This document shows positions 25,975 through 33,828 of a DNA stretch of 64,000 nucleotides, in pieces; within the stretch, counting starts at the first letter, position 1; each line of letters starts with the position of its first letter. The position numbers and the translations under genes were made by a program. The DNA lies in assembly GCA_018524345.1 (NCBI GenBank), contig JADQAZ010000002.1:620001-684000 (forward strand), written 5' to 3'. The notes below the pieces were generated by a model, which made no database searches, had not been told where the DNA came from, and worked only from the letters and a program-made list of their open reading frames with translations. The DNA is from Harenicola maris (GTDB taxonomy: Bacteria > Pseudomonadota > Alphaproteobacteria > Rhodobacterales > Rhodobacteraceae).

Positions 25975-26489
25975 GACAATGGGCCTTTCGACAGAGTGTA
26001 AGATGGATTGTCTTCAAAGCTGCGAAGACGTTGGCGCGCACGCGCCAGACGGGACAAAAGAGTTCCCAGTGCTATTCCTTCGTGCGCGGCGGCGTCGCGG
26101 CAGGTCAGGCCATCGATCGCGACCAGTTGCAGGGCGCGGCGTTGATCGACAGGGAGATGCCTAAAGGCTTTGCGCAGTTGGGACAGCCGGACCTGAAGAT
26201 CTTGCGGCGGCTGCTGGTATGCCTCCCCGACCCATTGCAAGGCATCCTCTCGGCGTTCACGCGCGCTGTCTGATCTGCGCAAGTCTATCAGCCGCCTGCG
26301 CATGATCTGAAACAACCATTTCCGAAGTCCGTCAGGATCTTTCAGAAGGTCACGTTTCTCGAGCGCTCGCAGGACGGTTTCCTGAACAAGATCATCTCGC
26401 AAGGCAGGATCTCGTGTAAGCACCATCGCGAAGCGGCGCAAATCGTGCATCACTTCCGTGATCGAGTGGGGGAGTTCAGAGTGTCTCAT
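25971..26489 (-). CDS. ECF RNA polymerase sigma factor
   Basis: 172 aa with region 2 (RRFAMVLTRDPALRDDLVQETVLRALEKRDLLKDPDGLRKWLFQIMRRRLIDLRR, shown only as landmarks) and region 4 (LRKAFRHLPVDQRRALQLVAIDGLTCRDAAAHEGIALGTLLSRLARARQRL, likewise), with no region 3, as in extracytoplasmic-function sigma factors. It heads the operon sigma - anti-sigma - Hint protein - small secreted protein. Autoregulation is likely, but I could not identify its promoter motif in the 26490-26560 region. Confidence 0.93.
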   Translation of the reverse strand: MRHSELPHSITEVMHDLRRFAMVLTRDPALRDDLVQETVLRALEKRDLLKDPDGLRKWLFQIMRRRLIDLRRSDSARERREDALQWVGEAYQQPPQDLQVRLSQLRKAFRHLPVDQRRALQLVAIDGLTCRDAAAHEGIALGTLLSRLARARQRLRSFEDNPSYTLSKGPLS

Positions 26490-27100
26490 ACTATAGGAAC
26501 GTCGCCGACTATGAAGTTAATCCCCTCTCGGAGAAATAATTCTACAGATTTGTTTTTGGGAATGAACTGAAGAGCATACCTTGGTCTATGTCAGTTGCGA
26601 GAGCCCCCCATTTACAACGCCATGAAAAAATATCTGGGCTCCGGAGATTTTCCGGGAGGGGAAGATAAAGTGCTAAAGAGATTGAAGCCTGATCCTGACG
26701 GGAAAGTCACAACTGAGCGCATTATTGCGGGGCGGTTCCAGCTCGAGGGAGCGTGCCGAGGTGTCGGCGCGAAACCCGTTTTCCGCGCTTTGGCGGTATT
26801 GAAGATTATGCAGCATCATCCATGAGATGAAGGGGCAACAACTCCTTTGCAGGTCGATCTGCTCGCACCCACAGTGACAGTCAGAATTACGCCCATGACG
26901 CACCTCGTTGCGCGATGTCTGCCGTCAGCGCCAATGGGTCCAAATAGCTGTATTTGGTAAGGGAGGGTTTGTTGCTAATTGCAACCACTGAGGAGTGAAG
27001 CACTTGCGCGGTGCGCGGTATCATTCGCAACCCGAGCATTCTGCCGAGGGACATGGTGGCTTTGGGCGCGCCTTGTTATGGCCGGTGCACGTTAAAACCA
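26490..27100. other. 650-nt region without a convincing gene
   Basis: Spacer between the ECF operon and the TPP-enzyme terminator. Open frames at 26595-26825 and 27011-27217 show no recognisable protein. Composition is mixed. It could hold the ECF promoter, facing left, near 26500-26560, and decayed mobile-element sequence. Confidence 0.35.
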
Positions 27101-27124
27101 AACCCTGCGCCGGGGCGCAGGGTT
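27101..27124 (-). terminator. terminator of the TPP-enzyme gene
   Basis: 10-bp stem AACCCTGCGC/GCGCAGGGTT with a CGGG loop. On the minus strand it is followed by TTGGTTTT, a normal intrinsic terminator about 18 nt after the stop of the leftward 27142-29514 gene. Confidence 0.75.
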
Positions 27125-27141
27125 CTGTGTTTCCGTTTGGA

Positions 27142-29514
27142 TCAGGCGGCTGCGATCCTGCGGCCTGAGGTGAGGCCGTTGATTTTGTCGATGATGCTCT
27201 GCGCGTCGATGCCGTAGTGGTGGTAGAGGTCGCCGATGGTGCCGGTTTGGCCGAAATGTTCGGCGCCCAAGGGGATCGTGCGATGGCCGTGCACGGCACC
27301 GAGCCAGGACAGGGTTGCGGGGTGACCGTCGATCACTGTTAACAGCTGGCAGTGGGGTGGCAGATCTTGCAGCAGGCGTTCCACATGGCTGCTGGCATCC
27401 TGCGTTCCGCGTGCCCTTGCGCGCTGCGCCGCTGTCCAGCCTGCGTTGAGGCGATCTGCTGATGTGACGGCCAGCACGCCCACGTCACGGCGATCTTCGG
27501 CCATGGCGCCCGCGGCGCGGATCGCCTCTGGCGCGATTACGCCCTGATAGGCAATCACGACCTCGCAGTTGGGCCCCGGGCGGCGCAGCCAATAGGCCCC
27601 GTCGATGGCGCCTTGTTGCCAGTCCGGATCCGGGCGTTTGCCGGGCTGTTCCAGCGGGTTGGTCGAGAGGCGCAGATAGACCGAGCCGCCAGTTTCGTCG
27701 CGCAGCCATGTGCGTTCATCGGCGGCGCCGGAGCCGTCGCGCTGAAGGTAGGCAAAGGCCCATTCCATGATGACCGCCAGTTCATCGGCAAAGGCGGGTT
27801 CGAAGGCGGCCAGCCCGTCTTGGCTCATGCCGATCAAGGGGGTTCCGATGGATTGGTGGGCGCCGCCCTCCGGTGCGAGGGTCACGCCCGAGGGCGTTCC
27901 GACCACCATAAAGCGGGCGTCCTGATAGCAGGCATAGTTCAAGGCATCGAGGCCGCGTGCCACGAAGGGATCGTAGAGCGTGCCAATCGGGATCAACCGT
28001 TTGCCGAACAGGGAATGTGACAGGCCCGCAGCCCCGAGCAGCAGAAACAGGTTCATCTCGGCAATGCCGAGTTCGATATGCTGCCCTTTGGGTGTGAACT
28101 CCCATTTCGCGGTGGATGGGATGCGGTGTTCGATAAAGGCATCCGCCTGTTCGGCGCGGGCAAACAGTTTGCGGCGGTTGACCCATGGGCCGAGGTTGGT
28201 GGTGCCGGTGACGTCGGGGGACATTGTCACGATACGCTCTGCCAGATCGCTGTCGCCCTTGGACAGATCATCAAGGATCTTGCCGAAGGCCATCTGGGTG
28301 GAAATCTCGCGTTCCGAGGACAGGGTGATTTCCGGCACTTCGAGTGTCGCATCGGAATAGCGCCTGCGGCCCTTGGCAAAGAAGGGCACCTTATCGAGGA
28401 AGCCTTGCAGCGCCGCGACGTCGGGAACGGCGGCGAATTTCTCCCATTCCTGCCCCTCCGGCACGCCCATGTGATCCCGCCAGCCTGCCATCTGGGCCTT
28501 GGTCATCAGGCCGCCGTGGTTGTCCTTGTGGCCGGCGATGGGGGTGCCCCAGCCCTTGATGGTATAGGCAAGGAAGCAGGTGGGCTGATCGTCTGTCACG
28601 CTGGCGAAAACTTCGGCCATTGTGTCCACACAGTTGCCGCCGAGGTTTTCCATCAGCGCGGCGAGGTCCTCGTCCGAGTGCCGTTCGATCAGGGCCGAAA
28701 CGGCGCCCTGATCCCCCAGATCATCCAGCAAGCGTTTGCGCCAAACCGCGCCGCCTTGATAGGTCAGCGCCGAGTATTGCTGGTTCGGGCAGGCGTCGAT
28801 CCAGTCGCGCAGGGCGCTGCCGCCTTCCTCCTCGAAGACCGCGCGTTGCAGGGCGCCGTATTTCACCCGGATCACCCGCCACCCGAAGGCGTCAAATATC
28901 TTTTCCACCCGCGAGAACAGCCCTTCGCGGACCACCCCGTCAAGGGATTGGCGGTTGTAGTCGATGATCCACCAGCAATTGCGCAGGTCGTTTTTCCACC
29001 CCTCCTGCAGGGCCTCGTAAATGTTGCCCTCGTCCAGTTCCGCATCCCCAACCAGCGCGACATGACGGCCCGGGGAAAGGTCGTGTCCCCAGTCTTTGGC
29101 CATCACGTAGTCCTGCACGATCGATCCGAATGCGGTGATCGCAACGCCGAGCCCCACCGAGCCGGTCGAATAGTCCACGTCATCCACATCCTTGGTGCGG
29201 CTGGGGTAGCTTTGCACGCCGCCGAAGCCGCGAAAGTTCTGCATTTTCTCAAGGGTCTGGTTGCCCATCAGATACTGCATGGCGTGGAAAATTGGCGAGG
29301 CATGGGGTTTGACCGCGACGCGATCTTCGGCGCGCAGGGCGGAGAAGTAGAGCGCTGTCATGATCGAGACCATCGAGGCGGAGCTTGCCTGATGCCCGCC
29401 CACCTTGATGCCGTCCGCCTTGGGCCTGATGTGATTGGCGTGGTGAATCATCCAATGGGACAGCCAAAGCAGGCGGTCCTGCAGGGTTTTGAGGTGGGCG
29501 GAATCGGGTGTCAT
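27142..29514 (-). CDS. thiamine-diphosphate 2-oxoacid dehydrogenase E1 / transketolase-like (AceE/MdeB type)
   Basis: A 790-aa homodimeric-type E1 protein. The thiamine-diphosphate motif is GDAELDEGN (residues 156-164), ending in DYN (185-187). HQASSAS near 41 and the PYR/transketolase C-terminal domains (ELGIAEMNLFLLLGAAGLS, TPSGVTLAPEGGAHQS) are in order. It resembles AceE and the 2-oxobutyrate dehydrogenase E1 MdeB, both decarboxylating 2-oxoacids, more than transketolase proper. The divergent Lrp-type regulator gene supports a link to amino-acid catabolism (for example 2-oxobutyrate from Met or Thr). The substrate is not proven. Confidence 0.88.
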   Translation of the reverse strand: MTPDSAHLKTLQDRLLWLSHWMIHHANHIRPKADGIKVGGHQASSASMVSIMTALYFSALRAEDRVAVKPHASPIFHAMQYLMGNQTLEKMQNFRGFGGVQSYPSRTKDVDDVDYSTGSVGLGVAITAFGSIVQDYVMAKDWGHDLSPGRHVALVGDAELDEGNIYEALQEGWKNDLRNCWWIIDYNRQSLDGVVREGLFSRVEKIFDAFGWRVIRVKYGALQRAVFEEEGGSALRDWIDACPNQQYSALTYQGGAVWRKRLLDDLGDQGAVSALIERHSDEDLAALMENLGGNCVDTMAEVFASVTDDQPTCFLAYTIKGWGTPIAGHKDNHGGLMTKAQMAGWRDHMGVPEGQEWEKFAAVPDVAALQGFLDKVPFFAKGRRRYSDATLEVPEITLSSEREISTQMAFGKILDDLSKGDSDLAERIVTMSPDVTGTTNLGPWVNRRKLFARAEQADAFIEHRIPSTAKWEFTPKGQHIELGIAEMNLFLLLGAAGLSHSLFGKRLIPIGTLYDPFVARGLDALNYACYQDARFMVVGTPSGVTLAPEGGAHQSIGTPLIGMSQDGLAAFEPAFADELAVIMEWAFAYLQRDGSGAADERTWLRDETGGSVYLRLSTNPLEQPGKRPDPDWQQGAIDGAYWLRRPGPNCEVVIAYQGVIAPEAIRAAGAMAEDRRDVGVLAVTSADRLNAGWTAAQRARARGTQDASSHVERLLQDLPPHCQLLTVIDGHPATLSWLGAVHGHRTIPLGAEHFGQTGTIGDLYHHYGIDAQSIIDKINGLTSGRRIAAA

Positions 29515-29586
29515 TGGGGATCCTTGGGGTCAGAGGGGTATCTGCGCGTTTCTATCACCAGTGATCCGGGGTTTTCCTTTAATCTA

Positions 29587-29632
29587 CCCCATATTGGGTG
29601 TATATATTGGCGATAATCAGCGCCAAATGGGG
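29587..29632. promoter_or_regulatory. nested inverted repeats between TPP-enzyme and Lrp genes
   Basis: An outer pair CCCCAT (29587-29592) / ATGGGG (29627-29632) encloses a perfect TTGGCG-N8-CGCCAA (29607-29626). It lies 8 nt before the lrp start and about 75 nt upstream of the divergent enzyme gene. It is a good candidate for the Lrp-family operator controlling both genes. Confidence 0.6.
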
Positions 29633-29640
29633 TTTCATTG

Positions 29641-30114
29641 ATGTCTATCGCCAATCTTGATTCCTACGATGCCGGCATCCTGCAGGCCCTGCAACGCAAC
29701 GGGCGGGCCACCATCAATGAGCTGGCCGAAGCTGTCGGGCTTAGCCCCTCTCCGGTTGCGCGTCGGCTGCGCAATCTGGAAAGCTCCGGCGTGATCACCG
29801 GATATGCCGGGCTGATTGATGAGACCGCTTTGGGCTTTGAGTTTTCGGTCTTTGTGTCCGTAAAACTGGACCGTCAGGTGGATGATGCTCTGGCAAGTTT
29901 TGAGGCCGCTGTGCGCAGCTTTCCCGAGGTTGTCGACTGTTGGTTGATGACGGGCAACCGCGACTATCTGCTGCGGATCGCAACCCGCGGGCCAGCAGAT
30001 TTTGAACGCTTTTTGACCAGCACATTTACCAAGGTGCCGGGGGTTGCGTCTATCGAGAGCTCAATCCCGCTTCGGCGGGTAAAGGCGGGATTGTCGCGCA
30101 CTTTGGCCCGGTGA
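29641..30114 (+). CDS. Lrp/AsnC-family transcriptional regulator
   Basis: 157 aa with an N-terminal HTH (LDSYDAGILQALQRNGRATINELAEAVGLSPSPVARRLRNLE) and a C-terminal RAM ligand-binding domain (FEFSVFVSVKLDRQ...VVDCWLMTGNRDYLLRI). The ATG at 29641 is used; the TTG three bases earlier is less likely. Its neighbours suggest it activates the divergent TPP enzyme in response to an amino acid, as MdeR does for MdeB. Confidence 0.93.
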   Translation: MSIANLDSYDAGILQALQRNGRATINELAEAVGLSPSPVARRLRNLESSGVITGYAGLIDETALGFEFSVFVSVKLDRQVDDALASFEAAVRSFPEVVDCWLMTGNRDYLLRIATRGPADFERFLTSTFTKVPGVASIESSIPLRRVKAGLSRTLAR

Positions 30115-30272
30115 TGTGAGCGAGGGCTTTTTCGACAGTGTCGAGCCGGTTTTGGGCAGTATGGCGCGCCTAAGCAACCGGTCGGAGCTTCCGCATGTAT
30201 CGGATGTGCCGGATGGGTGTCTTTCGCTTTGAGCCGCGCAGACCTTCCTGAGGCAGGTTGTTTTCTGGCCCC

Positions 30273-30953
30273 CTAAAACGGGGCCTTCACGCGAAAGCGC
30301 ATTCCGCGCCCGCCTTGGGGGTGTTTGAGGCGCAGCTCCTCTGCGTGGAGCATCAGGCGCGGGTGATCCAGCGCCGCGCCTTTGGCATAGAAGGGGTCGC
30401 CAAGGATCGGGTGGCCGAGGGAGAGCATATGCACGCGCAGCTGGTGGCTGCGGCCGGTTTTCGGCATCAGGCGCATGCGGGCCTCTCCACCGCCGGATTT
30501 GATGACTTTCCATTCCGTCTGTGCGGGCTTGCCGGTTTCAAAGCAGACCTTTTGCAGGGGGCGGTTTGGCCAGTCCACGATCAGGGGCAGGTCGATCTCT
30601 CCGCTTTGCTGTTCGGGTTCGCCGTGCACCCGCGCGATATAGGTTTTCTGCACATAGCGTTTTTCGAATTGCAGCCCGAGGTGGCGCTGTGCGGCGCGGG
30701 TCTGGGCGAAGACCATGACGCCGGAGGTGTCGCGGTCCAGCCGGTGGACGAGGAGCGCCGTGGGGAAGGCCTTTTGCAGGCGGGCGATCAGGCAATCGGC
30801 AAGGTGTTCGCCCCGCCCGGGCACCGAGAGCAGGCCCGCCGGTTTGTTCACGATGAGCAGTTCCGCATCCTCGTGGATCACATCAAGGGGGCTGTCCGGT
30901 GGGGTGTATTCGCCGCTGATCCATGTGCTTGGCGGGTGGTCTGTCACCGCCAT
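30273..30953 (-). CDS. rluA: dual-specificity pseudouridine synthase RluA
   Basis: 226 aa. It follows E. coli RluA closely: VNKPAGLLSVPGR, catalytic Asp73 in HRLDRDTSG, LPLIVDWPNRPLQKVCFETGKPAQTE, and TGRSHQLRVHM with ALGHPILGD-type spacing (SLGHPILGDPFYA). It should make pseudouridine in 23S rRNA (746) and tRNA (32). It overlaps the fRMsr gene by 10 nt. Confidence 0.92.
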   Translation of the reverse strand: MAVTDHPPSTWISGEYTPPDSPLDVIHEDAELLIVNKPAGLLSVPGRGEHLADCLIARLQKAFPTALLVHRLDRDTSGVMVFAQTRAAQRHLGLQFEKRYVQKTYIARVHGEPEQQSGEIDLPLIVDWPNRPLQKVCFETGKPAQTEWKVIKSGGGEARMRLMPKTGRSHQLRVHMLSLGHPILGDPFYAKGAALDHPRLMLHAEELRLKHPQGGRGMRFRVKAPF

Positions 30954-31411
30954 GTGCCCTTGGCGCTGAAGGTGTCGGAGAGGATGGCCGAGAGGCCCTC
31001 TACGTCGCTCTGGTCGAAGGCCGAAGGTTGGTTGCTGTCAATATCCAGCACGCCGAGAAGCTGCCCGCGGTCGCCATAGACGGGCAGGACGATTTCCGAG
31101 CGGGTCGAGGAGGCGCAGGCGATATGGCCGGGGAAGGCATCGACGTCATCCACCAGCTGCACCTCGCCCGTGCGCGCCGCCGCGCCGCAGACTCCGCGCG
31201 AGAAGGGGATCACAAGGCAGCCGTGGCTGCCCTGATAGGGGCCGACCTTGAGCGTTTCCGGCGCGGTGACACGGTAGAACCCCGTCCAGTCAAAGCGGTC
31301 ATCGGCGCTGTGCAATTCGCAGGCAAGGGTCGCCATCAGGGCAACCTCGTCGGTCTCCCCCTCTGTCAGGGAGGCGATGATCTTGGAAGTTTCGGAATAG
31401 TCGATGCGCAT
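30944..31411 (-). CDS. msrC: free methionine-(R)-sulfoxide reductase (GAF domain)
   Basis: A 155-aa GAF-domain enzyme that reduces free Met-R-sulfoxide. The three family cysteines are at 65, 75 and 99, with the same spacing (10 and 24) as Cys84/94/118 of E. coli fRMsr, in the contexts GSHGCLVIPF, GVCGAAA and HIACASSTRSEIVLP. The start MRIDYSETS at 31411 is chosen from family length. It lies in an operon-like group with rluA and the upstream thiolase gene. Confidence 0.92.
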   Translation of the reverse strand: MRIDYSETSKIIASLTEGETDEVALMATLACELHSADDRFDWTGFYRVTAPETLKVGPYQGSHGCLVIPFSRGVCGAAARTGEVQLVDDVDAFPGHIACASSTRSEIVLPVYGDRGQLLGVLDIDSNQPSAFDQSDVEGLSAILSDTFSAKGTWR

Positions 31412-31430
31412 GGGTGTGTTCCTGCGAAGG

Positions 31431-32588
31431 TTAAGGACGTTCGATTGCAATGGCTGTGCCCTCTCCGCCGCCGATACAGATCGCGGCGACACCGCGTTTG
31501 AGGCCGCGCGTTTCCAGCGCATTCAGCAGCGTCACCATGATGCGTGCACCGGAGGCCCCGATGGGGTGGCCAAGGGCGCAGGCGCCGCCGTTCACGTTCA
31601 CTTTTTCGCGCGGCACGCCCATTTCGTGCATAAAGGCCATGGGGACAACGGCGAAGGCCTCGTTGACCTCCCAAAGGTCCACGTCCTCGATGCTCCATCC
31701 CAGCCGTTTGAGCAGCTTTTGCGCCGCTGGCACCGGGGCGGTCGTGAACCAGCCGGGGGCCTGCGCGTGAGAGGCGTGACCCATGATCCGTGCGCGTTCC
31801 TTCAGGCCGCTGCCTCCATGGGTCAGGACAAGCGCCGCCGCGCCGTCGGAGATGGAGGAGCTGTTGGCCGCTGTCACCGTGCCGCCCTCGCGGAAGGCGG
31901 GTTTGAGCGTGGGGATTTTCTCGGGCCGGGCATTGCCGGGCTGCTCATCCGCGCTCACCGTCACATCGCCCTTGCGGGTTTTCAGGGTGACGGGGGTGAT
32001 TTCGCCGTCAAAGCCGCCCTGCTGCGCAGCGAGGGCGTTTTCCAGCGATTGCAGGGCGTAGCCATCCTGCGCCTCGCGGGTGAACTGGAACTTTTCGGCG
32101 CAGTCCTCGGCAAAGGTGCCCATGAGGCGGCCCTTGTCATAGGCATCCTCCAGCCCGTCGAGGAACATGCTGTCCTGCACCTGTTGGTGGCCGATGCGGG
32201 CACCGCCGCGCATTTTCGGCAGCAGGTAGGGCGCGTTGGTCATGCTTTCCATGCCGCCCGCGATCATCGTGCTGGCGTGGCCAAGGGCGATCTGGTCAAA
32301 GGCCATCATCGCCGCCTTCATGCCGGAGCCGCACATTTTGTTGAGGGTCGTGGCGGGGACCTCCTCTCCCAGCCCGGCGGCAAAGCCGGCCTGACGCGCG
32401 GGGGCCTGCCCTTGGCCTGCGGGCAGAACGCAGCCCATCAGAACCTCGTCCACGGTCTCGATCCCTGCGCCGGTGAGGGCGGCGCGGATGGCGGCGCCGC
32501 CAAGCTCGGCCGCGCTGGCGCCGGACAGGGCACCCTGAAAGCCGCCCATGGGAGTGCGAGCCGCCCCCGCGATAATAACGTTGCGCAT
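31431..32588 (-). CDS. acetyl-CoA C-acetyltransferase (thiolase)
   Basis: 385 aa. The nucleophilic Cys86 (NKMCGSGMKA), catalytic His341 (GACALGHPIGASG) and Cys371 (CIGGGEGTA), plus NEAFA, are all present. This marks a biosynthetic or degradative thiolase II that condenses two acetyl-CoA to acetoacetyl-CoA or the reverse. The start MRNVIIAG is at 32588. Polyhydroxybutyrate or fatty-acid breakdown roles are both possible; no pha genes are adjacent. Confidence 0.94.
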   Translation of the reverse strand: MRNVIIAGAARTPMGGFQGALSGASAAELGGAAIRAALTGAGIETVDEVLMGCVLPAGQGQAPARQAGFAAGLGEEVPATTLNKMCGSGMKAAMMAFDQIALGHASTMIAGGMESMTNAPYLLPKMRGGARIGHQQVQDSMFLDGLEDAYDKGRLMGTFAEDCAEKFQFTREAQDGYALQSLENALAAQQGGFDGEITPVTLKTRKGDVTVSADEQPGNARPEKIPTLKPAFREGGTVTAANSSSISDGAAALVLTHGGSGLKERARIMGHASHAQAPGWFTTAPVPAAQKLLKRLGWSIEDVDLWEVNEAFAVVPMAFMHEMGVPREKVNVNGGACALGHPIGASGARIMVTLLNALETRGLKRGVAAICIGGGEGTAIAIERP

Positions 32589-32675
32589 GTGAAATCCCCT
32601 CAAATTGTCGGTTTCCGAATACCGAATAGTAAGACTTCGCGTCTACCCCTAAGGCAACAATGAATGGAGGCGGAC

Positions 32676-33020
32676 ATGGAACTGTCCTGTGATATGCGGA
32701 ACGACGTGGTCCTGATCGGGGTGCATGCCAATCGGATCGATGCGGGCATTGCCCTGCAATTTATAACCAAAATGGCCGAGGCCACGAAGGGAAAGACCGG
32801 CCGTATCCTGATGGATCTGGCCGAGGTGGAGTTTATTGATTCGAGCGGCCTTGGCGCGGTGGTTGCCGCCTTGAAACAGGTGGATAAGGGGGCCTCGCTG
32901 GAATTGGCCAACCTGAGCGTGGCCGTGCGCAAGCTTTTCTCGCTGACCAAGATGGACACGGTGTTCCGTGTGCACCCTTCGGTTGAGGATGCCCTGCAGG
33001 CGGGGTCTGCAGCAGCATGA
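32676..33020 (+). CDS. STAS-domain anti-sigma factor antagonist
   Basis: 114 aa. A STAS fold with the phosphorylatable serine site EFIDSSGLGA (Ser56/57), as in SpoIIAA/RsbV proteins. The start MELSCDM at 32676 has GGAGG 5 nt upstream; an ATG 12 nt earlier overlaps that ribosome site. It overlaps the kinase gene by 4 nt, so the two should work as partners. Confidence 0.9.
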   Translation: MELSCDMRNDVVLIGVHANRIDAGIALQFITKMAEATKGKTGRILMDLAEVEFIDSSGLGAVVAALKQVDKGASLELANLSVAVRKLFSLTKMDTVFRVHPSVEDALQAGSAAA

Positions 33021-33544
33021 GCGCAGTGCCGGGCACCATACGCTTCGCTGTCGAGGAGGCGGAGGAACCCGGTGCGGATCCGGGCTGTGTTGCCAATCCC
33101 GGTTGGCATGAATGCTGTATGCTCAGCACGCGGTTTTCGGCCACGGTTGCGGGGGTGCGCGGCAGTCTGGCGCAGATCAAGCAGCTTCTCGTCGGGTTCG
33201 ACGTTTGCCCCGAGGTGATCGCCTCGGTGGAGCTTGTTTTGGCCGAGGTTCTGAACAACATTTGCGAGCATGCCTATAACGGGCGCTCCGGCGGTATGAT
33301 CGAGGTCTCCCTGCGCCATTCGCCGGGGGAGATTTTCTGTCACACCATTGATGAGGGCTGTCCGATGCCGGGCAATGCCGTTCCCATCACGGAGCTTCCC
33401 AGCCTTGACGGGCCGCGGCAGGATCTGCCCGAGGGTGGCTTTGGCTGGCATCTGATTCAGGCCCTGACGCGCAAGATGGATTATGCGCGGATCGGGGAGC
33501 GGAATCACTTCTCCCTCTGGATCGATCTGGATTCCCCGATGTAG
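33017..33544 (+). CDS. HATPase_c serine/threonine kinase-type anti-sigma regulator (RsbW-like)
   Basis: 175 aa with a GHKL ATPase domain: N-box VELVLAEVLNNICEHAY, G1 box HTIDEGCPMP and GFGWHLIQAL. It resembles RsbW/SpoIIAB kinases that phosphorylate the STAS partner. The first 35 residues form a Cys-containing extension not usual in RsbW. No partner sigma factor or PP2C phosphatase gene is in the window, so its output is unknown. Confidence 0.88.
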   Translation: MSAVPGTIRFAVEEAEEPGADPGCVANPGWHECCMLSTRFSATVAGVRGSLAQIKQLLVGFDVCPEVIASVELVLAEVLNNICEHAYNGRSGGMIEVSLRHSPGEIFCHTIDEGCPMPGNAVPITELPSLDGPRQDLPEGGFGWHLIQALTRKMDYARIGERNHFSLWIDLDSPM

Positions 33545-33825
33545 GCGAAACAGTTACCTGCAATTTCAAGCAGTGTTTCTGAAAATAATATCGACGCCAC
33601 GAAATTGCCTTATTCGCATCACACCGCGAACACCAATCTCCTCTAGGCCTAGCACTGTAGCTGCATATAGCTTCACCTCGGCGCTACGCGTCATAGCCCC
33701 CACCCAGTGCGTGGCGCCGAGGTTCCTACCCCCCTTACATTGATAATTTCGATCCCGGCCGTGACCGAGGCTGGACATTGCCCCGTGGCCGCATAGTCTC
33801 TGCCCTCTGATATACAGGGGAGAGT
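33545..33825. other. intergenic region before the gamma-glutamyltransferase gene
   Basis: About 280 nt with no gene seen. It has a relatively AT-rich first half (33560-33650) and a GC-rich second half. It should include the promoter of the 33829 gene; none recognised. Confidence 0.3.
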
Positions 33826-33828
33826 GTG

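Noticed and set aside
26595-26825. 76-aa open frame in the 26.5-27.1 kb spacer
   Set aside because: No recognisable motif, no clear start site and low-complexity end; treated as non-coding or decayed sequence.
28078-29616. 512-aa plus-strand frame opposite the TPP enzyme
   Set aside because: Antisense shadow produced by high GC; the TPP enzyme on the other strand has full family motifs.
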